A stretch of 64,000 nt of DNA from Azorinus chamasolen (Eukaryota; Mollusca; Bivalvia; Cardiida; Solecurtidae): positions 43,417,552 through 43,481,551 of the forward strand of contig OY755252.1 of assembly GCA_963576725.1 (NCBI GenBank), given 5' to 3'. Made by a program: the position numbers and the translations under genes. The notes beneath the pieces were generated by a model. It saw only the letters and a list, made by a program, of their open reading frames with translations, searched no databases and was not told the DNA's origin. Shown here piece after piece: positions 44,401-53,706 of the stretch (its first letter is position 1; each line of letters begins with the position of its first letter).

Positions 44401-47400
44401 TGTATTAACGCTATTCTTGCATAGAACAAAAAAAACTGCTTTCCTGTGTTCATTTAATCGGTTGAAATACAACCCAAACAATACACTACTTCCTTGACAG
44501 TTCACTCAATTTATACTGTTACCGGGGCAGTGTTTTGTTTTGTATTTGACGTCATTTCATCAGTCAATTTAAGGTGCCATTTATGTAATTGAGGAATACG
44601 CAAGGGACAGCTAGATATGTCTAGATATTAATATTTAATGCTTAAAGGACATAGATTTAGCACTGTGAGTACATACCTATTACATGCATCTAACATATCT
44701 AGTTTTCAGTTAATTTAGGAGTCCCCATTAGGTTAAATACCTACTCAGTACTGTACCAGTTACAAACATGTTTTCAATCGCGTAAACTCAAGGACAACAG
44801 TAAAAAGTAGGCCACTGTAAGCGAACTATAGATTGTACCTTTTACAACGAATATAATTTAATACATCTACTACTAGGAAATGCCCCAAAGCCTCTAAAAT
44901 ATGCGCATCGTTCGCCTATCTTCAGCAAAAATGCTATAAATTACAAAGTCGAAAACAGTCTATGTTACGTCATTGATGACATACCATACAGTACAATAAG
45001 TGACGCAGTTGGTTGGTCACATGATTGCTACCATTGTTTACGTTAGGCCCCGTAAAGGTATAACTAAAACTGGGCAACAAAAGCGCATGTGCACGAGAAT
45101 CGACTTGTTAATAGACGGTTAATCGGGACTACAACAGCACATTTTATGCAAGAATAAGGCTTGAAAGCTACCACAAATATTTTGAAAAGCCTATATTTCT
45201 TTATTTAAAGGACTGATCATTACCCTAATCCCCCTTTCCCCAAAAGTAAGCAGGTGTTGATTAGAGTGGAGAATATGTTATTTCTCAGTTCAAAATACAA
45301 CATGTATGTATATAGATCAAGGAGAATCATGTTACGGTGAACCCATGTTACAACAGAGGTGTTTCATTCCAGATATTTTGCTGGTATAACAAGGTTGCCG
45401 TTATAACAAGCTTGACTATCAAAGAAACCATAAACTAGTATCAAACAGGTGAATTCTTAATGCAGAACACAAGAAGTGCAAAAAGCTCCCTTGCAGAGCA
45501 TTTCGCATTTCTTGTATTCTGCATTAATTTAGGTGACATGTCTTAACCCATTCCCTCATATTGACACCTTTTGACGCCTCTGCAAACGTCACCTGTTGAA
45601 ACCATTGTGATGAATAGAGCATAGAGCGTTGCTCCTATTTCGCTCCTATAGGAGCAAATGCCCTATCACAATGGTTTCAAACAACAAAATACTAAACTTT
45701 TCCTTTTCTATAGTTAATGCTCCTTTTCGGTAAATTTATTCAAAAAGGTTGGATCTAAAAATAGCATATGAGGGAATGGGTTAAAGAGGAAGTCCCTACA
45801 ATGAATGCATATTTTCAACAATGTCTTAAAACTTAATATTTGTTATGTTCAATCATTATTATGAAGATTGTCAATTTGAACTTATATCGAAAAATGCCCT
45901 TATGATACAAAATAAACCGTTTCCATAGACACTTATAATTTTTGTTCTACAACAAAATATTATCGACATTGGTCGAACGGTTAACGAAACTAAAATGCGA
46001 GCCGAATAAATACTAACACAAATTGCCGAATAACATATGAAACGTATGAAAGTTGTATCTTCTTCAGTGTTTATTCGATTGGTTTTCTTGTGATATACTT
46101 CAATCTTTTCAGCATATAAATAAATGAGTTATGCCGGTATAATGAGGGTACCATTGTAACGAATGCCGGTATAATGAGGGTGCCATTGTAACGAATGCCG
46201 GTATAATGAGGGTTCTGAACGGTTCACTGTATATAGTTACGAAATTAAGGTAAAACTTTGCCTAATATATATAAACACTAAGTACTTACAGATTCATGAG
46301 GTTTAAACGTTCCTTCAATATATCGACTAATTAAAGAGGTCTTGCCAACTGCATAATCACCCATGATTATCACTTTGGCATCCCTGAAAGAAAAAATAAA
46401 TCCTTAACACTTTCCTTCACATAAATGCTTTTTCAAGCAATTGCAAACAGAGTAGACCAAGATTTATAAATATGCATGATGTCATTATTTCTTACATAAA
46501 TGTTGAACAGGTAAAATTTAACCCCATTACCTGATGAGTTTTCATTTAACCGTATACTCCATAAATATACCTTTCTATGCCCTTGCAAACAGGGTAGACC
46601 CAGATCAGACAGCTCCTATAGGACCCGTCTGATCAGGGTCTGCTCTGTTTGCTTATGATATGATGTAGATATGATTCTACAGGTTCTTCCAGTGCCAAAA
46701 AATTCCTGTGTCCATATGCTATAACATGTATTACTAATTTATCTAATTAATATTCATGATGTCATTATTTCTTACATAAATATTCATGGAGTAAAGGGAT
46801 AATAGACAATATCAAAAAGAAATTATTTCAGCATATGAACACAAGCAGTTTTGGCCAAAGCATAAACTGAAAAATTGGATCTATATTATCCCTTCGCTTG
46901 CTGTTCATGTCAATATACCTACCTGTAAATAGTGAAGACCCAGATGAGACAGCTCCTGTAGGAGCTGTCTCATCAGGGTCTGCACTATTTACAAATTGAT
47001 TGTGCAACCAGTGCACTCCACAGCAGTGATTGCACAGAGAAATAATTGTAGACAAAGAAGATATATGTAATTACCACATGGCATGGGTACAGAAGAATGC
47101 ATTTTAAAATTCAGCAAGAGAAGGGTTATTTCATAAGCAAACGGAGTATACCATGATCAGAGGTTCCTACAGGGTCTACCTGATCGGTGTCTAATCTGTT
47201 CAAGGTGCCAGGAGATGTTTCCTGCTGATACCTGTGTTCAAGTCATTATAAAATTAATCTAACAGGCTATTAATATCCATGATGTCATCATGTAAATAGC
47301 CTTGTCTGTTTGATAACTCATAAGAGATCTAAAAATCCCAAATCTCAACTATGAGACTGTTTTATGGGTTATATTCAACATTTTTTAGCAGAAAACATCT

Positions 47401-50400
47401 TTGTTAGAGGAAATTTATTTGAACTCTTATGTCAAGAGTATAAATATGGTGTTAGTTGTGTTAAAATGTAATATGTGTTTATAATTGTGTAAAGTGTCAT
47501 TTCCTGTATAGCCTATTATTGACATCAAATGCTGTTGGCCTATTCTTGCTGATTCTTTTCAATTTTGGTCATTTTATGTGTAATCCTTTATTCATGTAGT
47601 GACTGTACATAAGAAGTAACGACATCATGAATGTAAATTAGATGAATTTTATAATGGTATGTGAACACATGAAATAATGGCCATGACAGAAACTGTAGAA
47701 TCAGATCTATAATATTTTTGAAACCATTGTGATAATAGAGCATTTGCTCAAAACTACACAATTCTAATGTAGTCCGGTAGGGGCTTTTGATTGTGTGGCT
47801 CATAGTTGACAGGCTTTTGACTGTGTGGCTCTATAGCTCAGTTGGTAGAGTGTTGGCATGGTAAGCCAAAGGCCCAGGGTTCAAGCCCCTTTAGAGTCAC
47901 AACTTTTTCACCATGTTACATTTGGTGCCAAATGTAAATAACCCCCAAGGTGATTCATATGAAAAAAATTGTGGAGTGTTCTTTGAGTAAGAACTCAGGA
48001 TGAATTCTTGTTTAGAGGGTGTCTGTGTAGCCGGGTAGAGATTGCGGTTAAACAGATGATAGGCTTTAAACTGTGTGGCTTGATAGCTCAGTCAGTAGAG
48101 TGTTGGCATGGCAAGCCAAATCCCGGGTTCAAGCCCCAGTTGAGTCACAACTTTTTGACCATGTTATACTGAAGTTTTCCTTTTCTCTACTAAATGCTCC
48201 TTTTCATTAGATTTATTCAAAGAGGTTGGATATAAAAATAGCCGATGAGTAAATGTGTTAATCTAATTTTACAATGAAAGATATACACAAGGAGAACTAT
48301 AATCGTTTTTGATACAACAACTGATGTCTCCCCCCACCCCACGCCCCCGTGCGGACAAAATTTTCTATGCAAAAATTTCAAAGAATCATAACTCTGCAGA
48401 AATAATCTAACCAGATCAGGAATAAGATATCATATAAGATATGCACAACTAGACATGGTGCTGATCAATCCTATGAAGTTTCATGAAAATGCAACCAAGG
48501 GTTTGGAGAAACCAACGCGGACAACATTCTCCATTTAAAAATTTCAAAGTCCACCAACTCTGCAGAAAATCATGGAGCAAGAACAGGAATAAGGTATGCG
48601 CAACTAGGCATAGTGCTGATCAATCCTATGAAGTTTCATAAAATCTGATCAAAGGTTTTGAGAAACTGTGCGGATAAAATTTTCCATATACAACTTCAAA
48701 GTACCATAACTCTGCAGAAAATCATTGAGCCAGAACATGAATAAGATATGCACATCTAGGCATATTGCTGATCAATCCTATGAAGTTTCATAAAAAAATT
48801 ATTAAAGGTTTTGGAGAAACCGCGCAGACAAATTTTTCCATGTAAAAATTTCAAAGTCCCATAACTCTTGCAGAAAATCATTGATCCAGAACAGGAATAA
48901 GATATGCACAACTAGGCATGGTGCTGATCAATCCTTTAAACTTTCATGAAAATCCGACCAAAGCTTTTGGAGAAACTGCGCAGACAAATCAAAATCAGAC
49001 AGATGGAGGCCACACACAAAGACAAAATATCTCTCCAGTATACAGGGGGAGACATATAATAACTGATTTATTGGAAAATAATTATAAAACTAGGGATAAG
49101 AGGACTTATTTTGTCTTGATCATATTTATGTTGTGTTTGAAAATATGATGTATCTTTCTTTGAAATAGTATTGCTTCTCATACTGAATATTCAATTGTGA
49201 ATCCAATCTAACAGGGAGTAAACCCTGATCAGACGGCTCTTCTTCCAGTTTCTTGGCCACCCTTGACTTATCGAGTATTTTGCCAGATTGTGGTCTGCAT
49301 TTGTAAACCGCCTCCCCGCCCTAGTCTTACTTTTCCAAAATGGGAATAGGGAGGGGAGGGTGTTTACAAGTGCAGACCATAACCTGGCAAAATACTCGAT
49401 AAGTCAAGGTTGGCCAGGAAACTGGAAGGAGAAGAAGAGAAGTTCTAAGAGCCGTCTGATTGAATATTCAATGATTTCTAGACAACTCGGCACCAAACCA
49501 ACTCGGCCCCTAGACAACTCGGCCCCTGGACAAATTGGCCCTAGACGATTCGGCACCTTTATTACATTAGAATTGTATAGGTAATTTCAACCTGTTTAAA
49601 CCATTTTTTTGGTGCTTACAGGCTGTTGAAATGATAGATATAGATTTCAACTGTATTGACATAAATGTATCACAGTTTAGACCCAGATTAACATTTACCA
49701 TATTAAGCAGGTATTTAACAGATACAGCTAGGGCTTGGGATGTGGATCCTGCTTTCACGAGCCCAAAATTCTGAATCATTCAACGCTTTTGAACTGACCG
49801 ACATTTTTGAAAGACAGATCATTTATTAAATTAATTGCCAATTATGTTATTTATCGTTTTTACGTTTACTTTAGCCTCTGATATACAGATTTATTGTGAT
49901 AATTCTAGTATAATTGTTCTACTGGAAGGTTATTTAACACCTGTACACCCACTTTGATGTTATACCGTGAGTTAGTTTTCACATAATCCAATTAGCAATT
50001 GATTGGTTGGGACCCCAACCGTTTACCTTCTCGTTATTTACTCTTAGCGTGCTAAGTAATTTTTTGTCTGGTACATTATATTTTGTCGTCTGCTATAGAT
50101 CTATTATGTGCTGAAATTTTAAAACTTTATGTTATTCTGCCATTTCTTTGCGAAAATATAATCTCAGTGACAAACAGTTTGGATTCTGATCAATGATATG
50201 CCAAGTTACTCTGAGTCTCATCAGAATCCAAACTGTTTGCAAAGGCAATCACCCTTAGTGAGTAAATCCATCCATAGCAGGCAAATAGTTAAATATTATT
50301 AAATATCACGCACTACCGAACATAACATAAATGTGAACGTACAGCAAAAGGGATCCAAATCAACATTCTGTACCAATAATTCATTGTATGATCTGAAAAT

Positions 50401-50964
50401 AACTTAAGTTTGAAACTGATTGATCGGAATCCAAAGTATTTAGCATCTCTTCATCAAACCTAAATTTACCGCATGTATTTAATCCAAATCAATGTTCCGT
50501 AATTTAAAACAATGACCTGGATCCACCTTATAAGTTTATCTTAATATTGATTGATTGAAAGGGAAAATGTAAATTTGATAACAAATATTAATGAAAATAA
50601 ATAGGTGCCGAATCGTATAGGGTAAAATATTGGGAGGGGCCGAGTTTACCATGGTGCCGAATCGTCTTGGGGCCGAATTGTCTAGGGGCCGAGCAGGTTT
50701 GGTACCGAGCCGTCCAGAAACCTATTCAATTGGGAATCAATAGGAGCCATTTGATCTGGGTCTACTCTGTTTGCAAATGCGTGAAAACACGTTTATATTT
50801 GTATTAGGGAACAGTTTAAGACAGACGACAATGTGTTTGTGTTTTGATTTAATTAGCACCTTCATTCAAACACCTGTGAAAGAGAGAGGAACAAAAAGTA
50901 AACAATCCACTTACGCCTTTCGTCTATTACCAGTACTGGCGGCAGTGGCTGTAGTCGATGCCAT
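41124..50964 (-). CDS. Rab20-like: Rab20-like small GTPase, five coding exons
   Basis: Exons 50964-50915, 46383-46290, 43474-43418, 42710-42598 and 41460-41124 splice to 216 residues. Motifs in order: P-loop GDYAVGKTS (25-33), switch I Thr49 in STIGAAF, WDTAGDE (67-73), a G4 motif GTKCD (125-129), G5 ETSSK (166-170), and C-terminal KKCC for double geranylgeranylation. The size is normal for a Rab. TIGAAFFLKQW, YCRNAGAAIL and FETSSKTGYNV resemble Rab20, which acts in endosome and phagosome maturation. Asp72 replaces the usual catalytic Gln and Thr126 replaces the Asn of NKxD, so hydrolysis may be atypical. Introns total about 9.2 kb, almost all repeats. Identity as a Rab is near certain; Rab20 is likely by motif reading only. 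Confidence 0.93.
41485..41695 (-). mobile_element. Family A element, degraded
   Basis: GCAAGCAGTACAGACCCAGA and ATGAATATTCATCAGGGATA; Rab intron 4. Confidence 0.6.
41790..41846. repeat. 22-bp-arm hairpin
   Basis: GTTGTCTAAAATGATATAAT GC / GC ATTATATCATTCTAGACAAC around a 13-base loop GAGGCTTTGCCGA; one mismatch. Confidence 0.8.
41850..42412. repeat. Array of about 145-bp units, three copies plus tail
   Basis: GGATGTGCAT(G/C)..CTCTT and AAGCATCATGTCAAGTT recur three times. Closed by GGACTGACCGACCGACCACC and TTTGCGGGGGTATAATAAA. Rab intron 4. Confidence 0.7.
42415..42536 (+). mobile_element. Family A right half
   Basis: AAACAGAACAGACCCTGATC to GAGTAATGGGTTAA. Confidence 0.65.
42598..42710 (-). 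CDS. Rab20-like: Rab20-like gene, coding exon 4 (switch II)
   Basis: 113 bases, residues 68-104 plus two bases of Trp105. Begins DTAGDEKYTGLSSFYCRNAG. Acceptor TTTAG, donor GTAAAT at 42597. Asp72 sits where most Rabs have the catalytic Gln. Confidence 0.9.
42725..42848. repeat. Family G element, degraded
   Basis: TGGTCACAACATATGGTTTG and GTCACAAAATAGATTTTGGT, with the shared flank ACGCATCTTTATCTGTTGCT also seen near 715. Confidence 0.5.
42871..43103 (+). mobile_element. Family A element
   Basis: TTAAATCATTTACTCAATGA to TCATGAGGTAAAGGG; palindrome centre lost. Confidence 0.7.
43130..43381 (-). mobile_element. Family A element
   Basis: TTAACCCTTATCTTCATATA, palindrome GACGGCTCCTGTAGGAGTTG, end in AAACTTTAA 37 bp from Rab exon 3. 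Confidence 0.75.
43418..43474 (-). CDS. Rab20-like: Rab20-like gene, coding exon 3 (switch I)
   Basis: 19 codons, residues 49-67 (TIGAAFFLKQWGPYNIAIW), phase 0 at both ends. Acceptor ATTTCAG, donor GTAATA at 43417. Includes the switch I Thr and the first interswitch strand ending in the invariant Trp. Confidence 0.9.
43540..43758 (+). mobile_element. Family B element
   Basis: TTAACCCTTTCCCTCATATT to GAGGGAATGGGTTAA, dyad TTTGCTCCATAGGAGCAAA. Confidence 0.85.
43818..44130 (-). mobile_element. Family A element with repeated right arm
   Basis: TTAACTTTCCCTCATAAAG start and a clean palindrome at 43855-43922. GCCATCTGATCAGGGT(C/T)TGC and the following AATAATATAGATCTGAT occur twice (43911 and 43976). 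Confidence 0.7.
44149..44360 (+). mobile_element. Family A element
   Basis: ACAAGAAATAATGACTGTAT, then AAAGCAGACCTGCATGATCA palindrome; ends worn. Confidence 0.65.
44361..45332. other. Repeat-poor stretch in Rab intron 2
   Basis: Almost 1 kb with no A-F element, unusual here. TTCTTGCATA (44413) and TATGCAAGAA (45147) face each other and could be ends of an older element. No exon with Rab similarity is missing, so no coding role is needed. Confidence 0.4.
45333..46231. mobile_element. Element with TAC(A/G)GTGAACC inverted ends
   Basis: Left TACGGTGAACCCATGTTAC, right GAACGGTTCACTGTA. Subterminal GGTATAA motifs on both sides; the right side has three 31-bp repeats (GCCGGTATAATGAGGGT) at 46134-46215. 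Contains a D-like palindrome (45450-45536) and a B element. Pogo/Tigger-like by its ends; no transposase. Confidence 0.6.
45543..45784 (+). mobile_element. Family B element nested in the preceding element
   Basis: TTAACCCATTCCCTCATATT to GAGGGAATGGGTTAA. The dyad carries an extra duplicated segment (GCTCCTATTTCGCTCCTATA). Confidence 0.8.
46290..46383 (-). CDS. Rab20-like: Rab20-like gene, coding exon 2 (P-loop)
   Basis: 94 bases: one base finishing Ala17, then 31 codons (DAKVIIMGDYAVGKTSLISR...). Carries the nucleotide-binding P-loop. Acceptor TTTCAG, donor GTAAGT at 46289. Too short to appear as a long ORF. Confidence 0.9.
46404..46521 (-). mobile_element. Family A element, internally deleted
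   Basis: TTAACACTTTCCTTCACATA joins at AGTAGACCAAG directly to ATGCATGATGTCATTATTTC; end GGTAAAATTTAA. It is just upstream of exon 2 in transcript order. Confidence 0.7.
46546..46802 (-). mobile_element. Family A element
   Basis: TTAACCGTATACTCCATAAA to GGAGTAAAGGGATAA; clean palindrome at 46583-46651. Confidence 0.8.
46922..46992. repeat. Family I palindrome
   Basis: GTAAATAGTGAAGACCCAGA to CAGGGTCTGCACTATTTAC, 71 bp around GCTCCTGTAGGAGC. Shares outer AAATAGTG with 21630 and inner GATGAGAC with family F. Confidence 0.75.
47125..47580. other. Rab intron 1 segment with an A fragment
   Basis: A degraded A palindrome at 47137-47205 (CGGAGTATACCATGATCAGA) with tail to about 47310; the rest is unassigned. 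Confidence 0.45.
47581..47718 (+). mobile_element. Family A left half fused to B
   Basis: TAATCCTTTATTCATGTAGT to GTAGAATCAGATCTATAATA, then B sequence begins. Confidence 0.6.
47827..47899 (+). tRNA. tRNA-like sequence (anticodon GGT by position), probable pseudogene or SINE head
   Basis: A 73-nt cloverleaf can be drawn: acceptor GGCTCTA/TAGAGTC, D arm TAGCTCAGTTGGTAGAG, anticodon arm TTGGC-ATGGTAA-GCCAA, T arm with GGTTCAAGCCC. T-stem has a mismatch and GGT is not the usual eukaryotic Thr anticodon. A TTTTT terminator follows at 47904. It lies in an inserted repeat, so most likely tRNA-derived. Confidence 0.5.
48077..48146 (+). tRNA. tRNA-like sequence (anticodon GGC by position), second copy
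   Basis: 70 nt, acceptor GGCTTGA/TTGAGTC, D arm TAGCTCAGTCAGTAGAG, anticodon arm TTGGC-ATGGCAA-GCCAA, GGGTTCAAGCC T loop, TTTTT just after. Both copies are extended by the same CTGTGTGGCT / GAGTCACAAC flanks, about 250 bp apart. Confidence 0.5.
48305..49062. repeat. Array of about 150-bp units in Rab intron 1
   Basis: CATAACTCTGCAGAAA, AAGATATGCACA(A)CTAGGC and GCTGATCAATCCTATGAAG recur four times. Bounded by ATGTCTCCCCCCACC and GGGGGAGACATATAAT, i.e. the same inverted ends as 26965-27545. Confidence 0.75.
49236..49440. mobile_element. Foldback at an A-family palindrome
   Basis: CCAGTTTCTTGGCCACCCTT, GACTTATCGAGTATTTTGCC and GGTCTGCA are mirrored by TGCAGACC, GGCAAAATACTCGATAAGTC and GGCCAGGAAACTGG. 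Arms of about 95 bp. Confidence 0.8.
49473..50722. mobile_element. 1.25-kb element with long inverted ends and 8-bp target duplication
   Basis: Left GATTTCTAGACAACTCGG and right CCGAGCCGTCCAGAAACC are parts of about 60-bp inverted ends containing repeated CTCGGCCCC and CGATTCGGCACC. Flanked on both sides by TATTCAAT (49465-49472, 50723-50730). Eight-base duplications fit hAT or P-type elements. No transposase; includes an F element. Confidence 0.8.
50040..50295 (+). mobile_element. Family F element inside the 1.25-kb element
   Basis: GTGACAAACAGTTTGGATTC and CATCAGAATCCAAACTGTTT around GATATGCCAAGTTACTCTGA; ends approximate. Confidence 0.7.
50915..50964 (-). CDS. Rab20-like: Rab20-like gene, coding exon 1
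   Basis: ATG at 50964-50962, then 16 codons plus two bases (MASTTATAASTGNRRK), donor GTAAGT at 50914. The Ala/Thr/Ser-rich start is the variable N-terminus usual in Rabs. The split codon GC|G (Ala17) is completed by exon 2. Confidence 0.8.
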
Positions 50965-51496
50965 GTTTGTTTTGACTATTGCCAACTGATTCAGCGACTT
51001 GCCAGTAAAATACCAGTGGGTGTCATGTTAGGGTTTTTTGAGAACTACATCAACTTCATGAGATGATTTGTCATCACACACCCCGGAAATGTCAACAAAG
51101 ACGGTGCTGTGATAAATACTTAACCGTACATATTAGTCATGATACTGGATTATCTCCCTTAGACTATTCAAAACCCAACCCTTATTCCGTTTTTAAAGCG
51201 AAATCCCTGACCGGCATTTGCAAACAGCGCGGATCCAGATAAAACGAATAAGTCGGCACCCAGAATATAGCCTACAAGTTGTTTGACACTAGATCAGCAA
51301 ATGCTTAAAGTTTCAACGAGGATAACTGTTCAAGACCAGTGTTCAATAAGACTTTTTTTTTTTTTTGGGAGGGGGGGGGGGGGGGTTATTTTCCTCGTAA
51401 TTGGCGAACCATCAAACTCAGCACTGTTACATAAAATATATAATTATTCACGTGGTATATATTAGTACATACATATTTAACATATTTAGAGTTTTT
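50965..51496. other. Upstream of the Rab gene, mostly unassigned
   Basis: Presumed promoter side of the Rab gene; no TATA box or CpG-rich tract stands out. An A/F scrap lies at 51215-51280 and a T-run/G-run at 51352-51386. Confidence 0.4.
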
Positions 51497-51707
51497 AAAC
51501 CTCTACTTCGTGCTTATTCAAGTGAAAATAGTAACTTTATGAATATGTATAGGCCTATATCTAGTTGAATTGACAATGACATTGTAGACTGGGGGATCTA
51601 TGATAATAGCAGATCTGTATTATTCCATAAGAAAACAGAGCTCCTATTCGAAACGTAATCGGTTTGCAAAAAGGAATAAAGGCGCATATATGGATTAAAT
51701 GGCTAAA
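51497..51707 (+). mobile_element. Family A element, palindrome mostly deleted
   Basis: TTAAACCTCTACTTCGTGCT to TGGATTAAATGGCTAA. Confidence 0.6.
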
Positions 51708-51719
51708 GAACAAATGACA

Positions 51720-51835
51720 TACACTATAGAACCTGTAGGCTATATCATTAAAAATGTCTATTTCTGGGTCTTTAAGACATGCAGACGGTAGCTAAATACA
51801 GGTTGAAAGTAATTCAGAAAGCTCCTATAGGAGAG
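51720..51835 (+). mobile_element. Family D/E left half
   Basis: ACTATAGAACCTGTAGG, GAAAGTAATTCAGAAAGCTC, then broken at CCTATAGGAG by the array. Confidence 0.55.
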
Positions 51836-52805
51836 TTAGATCTATGTTATATAATAAGTGTCAGGTCTATGTTATATAACAAGAGTACATGTTTCTATGC
51901 AAGTATCTAAACTAATACCAAAATGCTCACAATTTGGACCAGAAATCATTTTCTTTTAAAACGCCTTTTATACTAGATATACTATCATATACAGTGCATA
52001 TATATATATATATATATATAGTAGTAGTGTTAGCTTGAGTTTCTCACAAAACATCTGGGCGAAGTACATGAGCTCTCTGTATAACTTACGTCTAGCACTA
52101 AGATTACATAGATCCACCTCTTATGAACCAACATAGACCAGGCTCTTATGCTATATAACACAGATTAGGCTCTTCTGATATAACATAGACCTGTCTCTTA
52201 TTATATAACATAGATCTGTCTCTTGTTATATAACATAAATCTGTCTCTTATTATAAAACATAGTCCTGCCTCTTATGATATAACATAGATATGACTCTTA
52301 AGATATAACATAGATCTGTCTCTTATTATATAACATGGACCTGCCTCTTATGATACAACATAGATCTGTCTCTTATTATATAACATAGATCTGACTCTTA
52401 TGATATAACATAGATCTGACTATTATTATATAACATAGATCTGTCTATTATTATAACATAGATCTGACTCTTATTATATACCATATACCTGCCTCTTATG
52501 ATATAACATAGATCTGCCTCTTATTATATAACATAAATCTGACTATTATTATATAACATAGATCTGCCTCTAATGATATAACATACATCTGACTCTTAGG
52601 ATATAACATAGAGTTGTCTCTTATTATATAACATAGATCTGCCTCTTATGATATAACACAGATCTGACTCTTAAGATATATAACATAGATCTATATAACA
52701 TAGATCTGTCTATTATTATATAACATAGATCTGTCTATTATTATATAACAGATCTGACTCTTAAGATATAACATAGATCTGCCTCTTATTATATAACATA
52801 GATCA
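51836..52805. repeat. 25-bp satellite with an inverted leading segment
   Basis: About 25-28 units of TTATATAACATAGATCTG(T/A)C TCTTA from 52120, after two reverse-complement units at 51838-51882. A (TA)n tract lies at 51998-52019. Confidence 0.85.
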
Positions 52806-52851
52806 TAGACGAGGAATATGTTGACCATGACCGGAGCAGTAGACCAAGATC

Positions 52852-53033
52852 CAGGGTCCCTGCTAATAAAACTTTTTAGCTGAGTCTGAGTTCGTTCTCA
52901 AGCTTTTAATTGGTCAGATTTGAGTTATCAAGCTTTTGATTGATCAGATTTGAGCCAAAGGCTCAAATCTGACCAATCAAAAACTTGAGAACGAACTCAG
53001 ACTCAACCAAAAGTTTTATAAGCATGGACCCTG
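52852..53033. mobile_element. Foldback element
   Basis: CAGGGTCCCTGCTAATAAAA to TTTTATAAGCATGGACCCTG, arms of about 75 bp (GAGTCTGAGTTCGTTCTCAA and mirror); the left arm has an extra partial copy. It is inside an A remnant whose right half is at 53045-53152. Confidence 0.75.
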
Positions 53034-53152
53034 TACGATTTCAGAAGTAACCGGAACAGACCCTGATTAGACAGTTCCTACAGGAGATGTCTGATCTAGG
53101 TCTGCTCTGTTTGTAAATGCATTAAATTTGTCTCTACCAGGTCAATGGTTAA

Positions 53153-53437
53153 ACTTATGACCTATTTGTTCACTATCTGAAGGATGATCGATCAGACACT
53201 TTAGTGTTTAAATAAAAGCATTTACTACGGTTTTCTTACAGAGGTCAAAGTCAAGTGGTATTTGTTTATGAATTGTTAAGACTAAAACTTGAAATATAAC
53301 AAAGGTCAGGTGTAATAAAACTAGAATAACATGGAACAATCAGTGTTTGCAGACACTTTGTATAGAGATGAGACGCCGGGTATCTGGACGCCTCATCAGG
53401 ATGCAAACTGTTTGATTATAGTGGCGTCTTTCATTAA
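53153..53437. other. Intergenic with an F fragment
   Basis: F palindrome at 53338-53415 (GATGAGACGCCGGGTATCTG); otherwise unassigned. Confidence 0.5.
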
Positions 53438-53477
53438 GGAATATAAAGTATTCCATGCGTTATAAAATTAGGTGACA

Positions 53478-53706
53478 GTTAACCCATTCCCTCATATTGA
53501 CGACTTTTGACGACTCTGTAAACGTCACATTGTGAAACCATTGTGATAAATAGAGCATTTGCTCCTATAGGAGCAAATGCTCTATTTATCACAATGGTTT
53601 CAAACTACAAAAGTCTATTTTTTTCCTTTTCTCTAGTTAATGCTCCGTTTTGTTAGATGTATTGAAAGAGGTTGTATCTAAAAATAGCCTATGAGGTAAT
53701 GGGTTA
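53478..53706 (+). mobile_element. Family B element flanked by 44-bp direct repeats
   Basis: TTAACCCATTCCCTCATATT to GAGGTAATGGGTTAA with perfect dyad TTTGCTCCTATAGGAGCAAA. GTTATAAAATTAGGTG-containing flanks at about 53440-53478 and 53709-53751 match. Confidence 0.85.

Larger units (their letters stand above)
47719..48261 (+). mobile_element. Family B element split by a tRNA-like insertion
   Basis: TGAAACCATTGTGATAATAG to ACACAATTCTAA at 47767. Continues AAGTTTTCCTTTTCTC from 48172 to the end near AAATGTGTTAA. Confidence 0.7.
49208..50815 (+). mobile_element. Family A/A2 element broken by two insertions
   Basis: AGTAAACCCTGATCAGACGG at 49216 and AGCCATTTGATCTGGGTCTA at 50744 are the two arms of one palindrome. 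Between them lie a foldback (49236-49440) and a 1.25-kb element (49473-50722). Confidence 0.6.
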
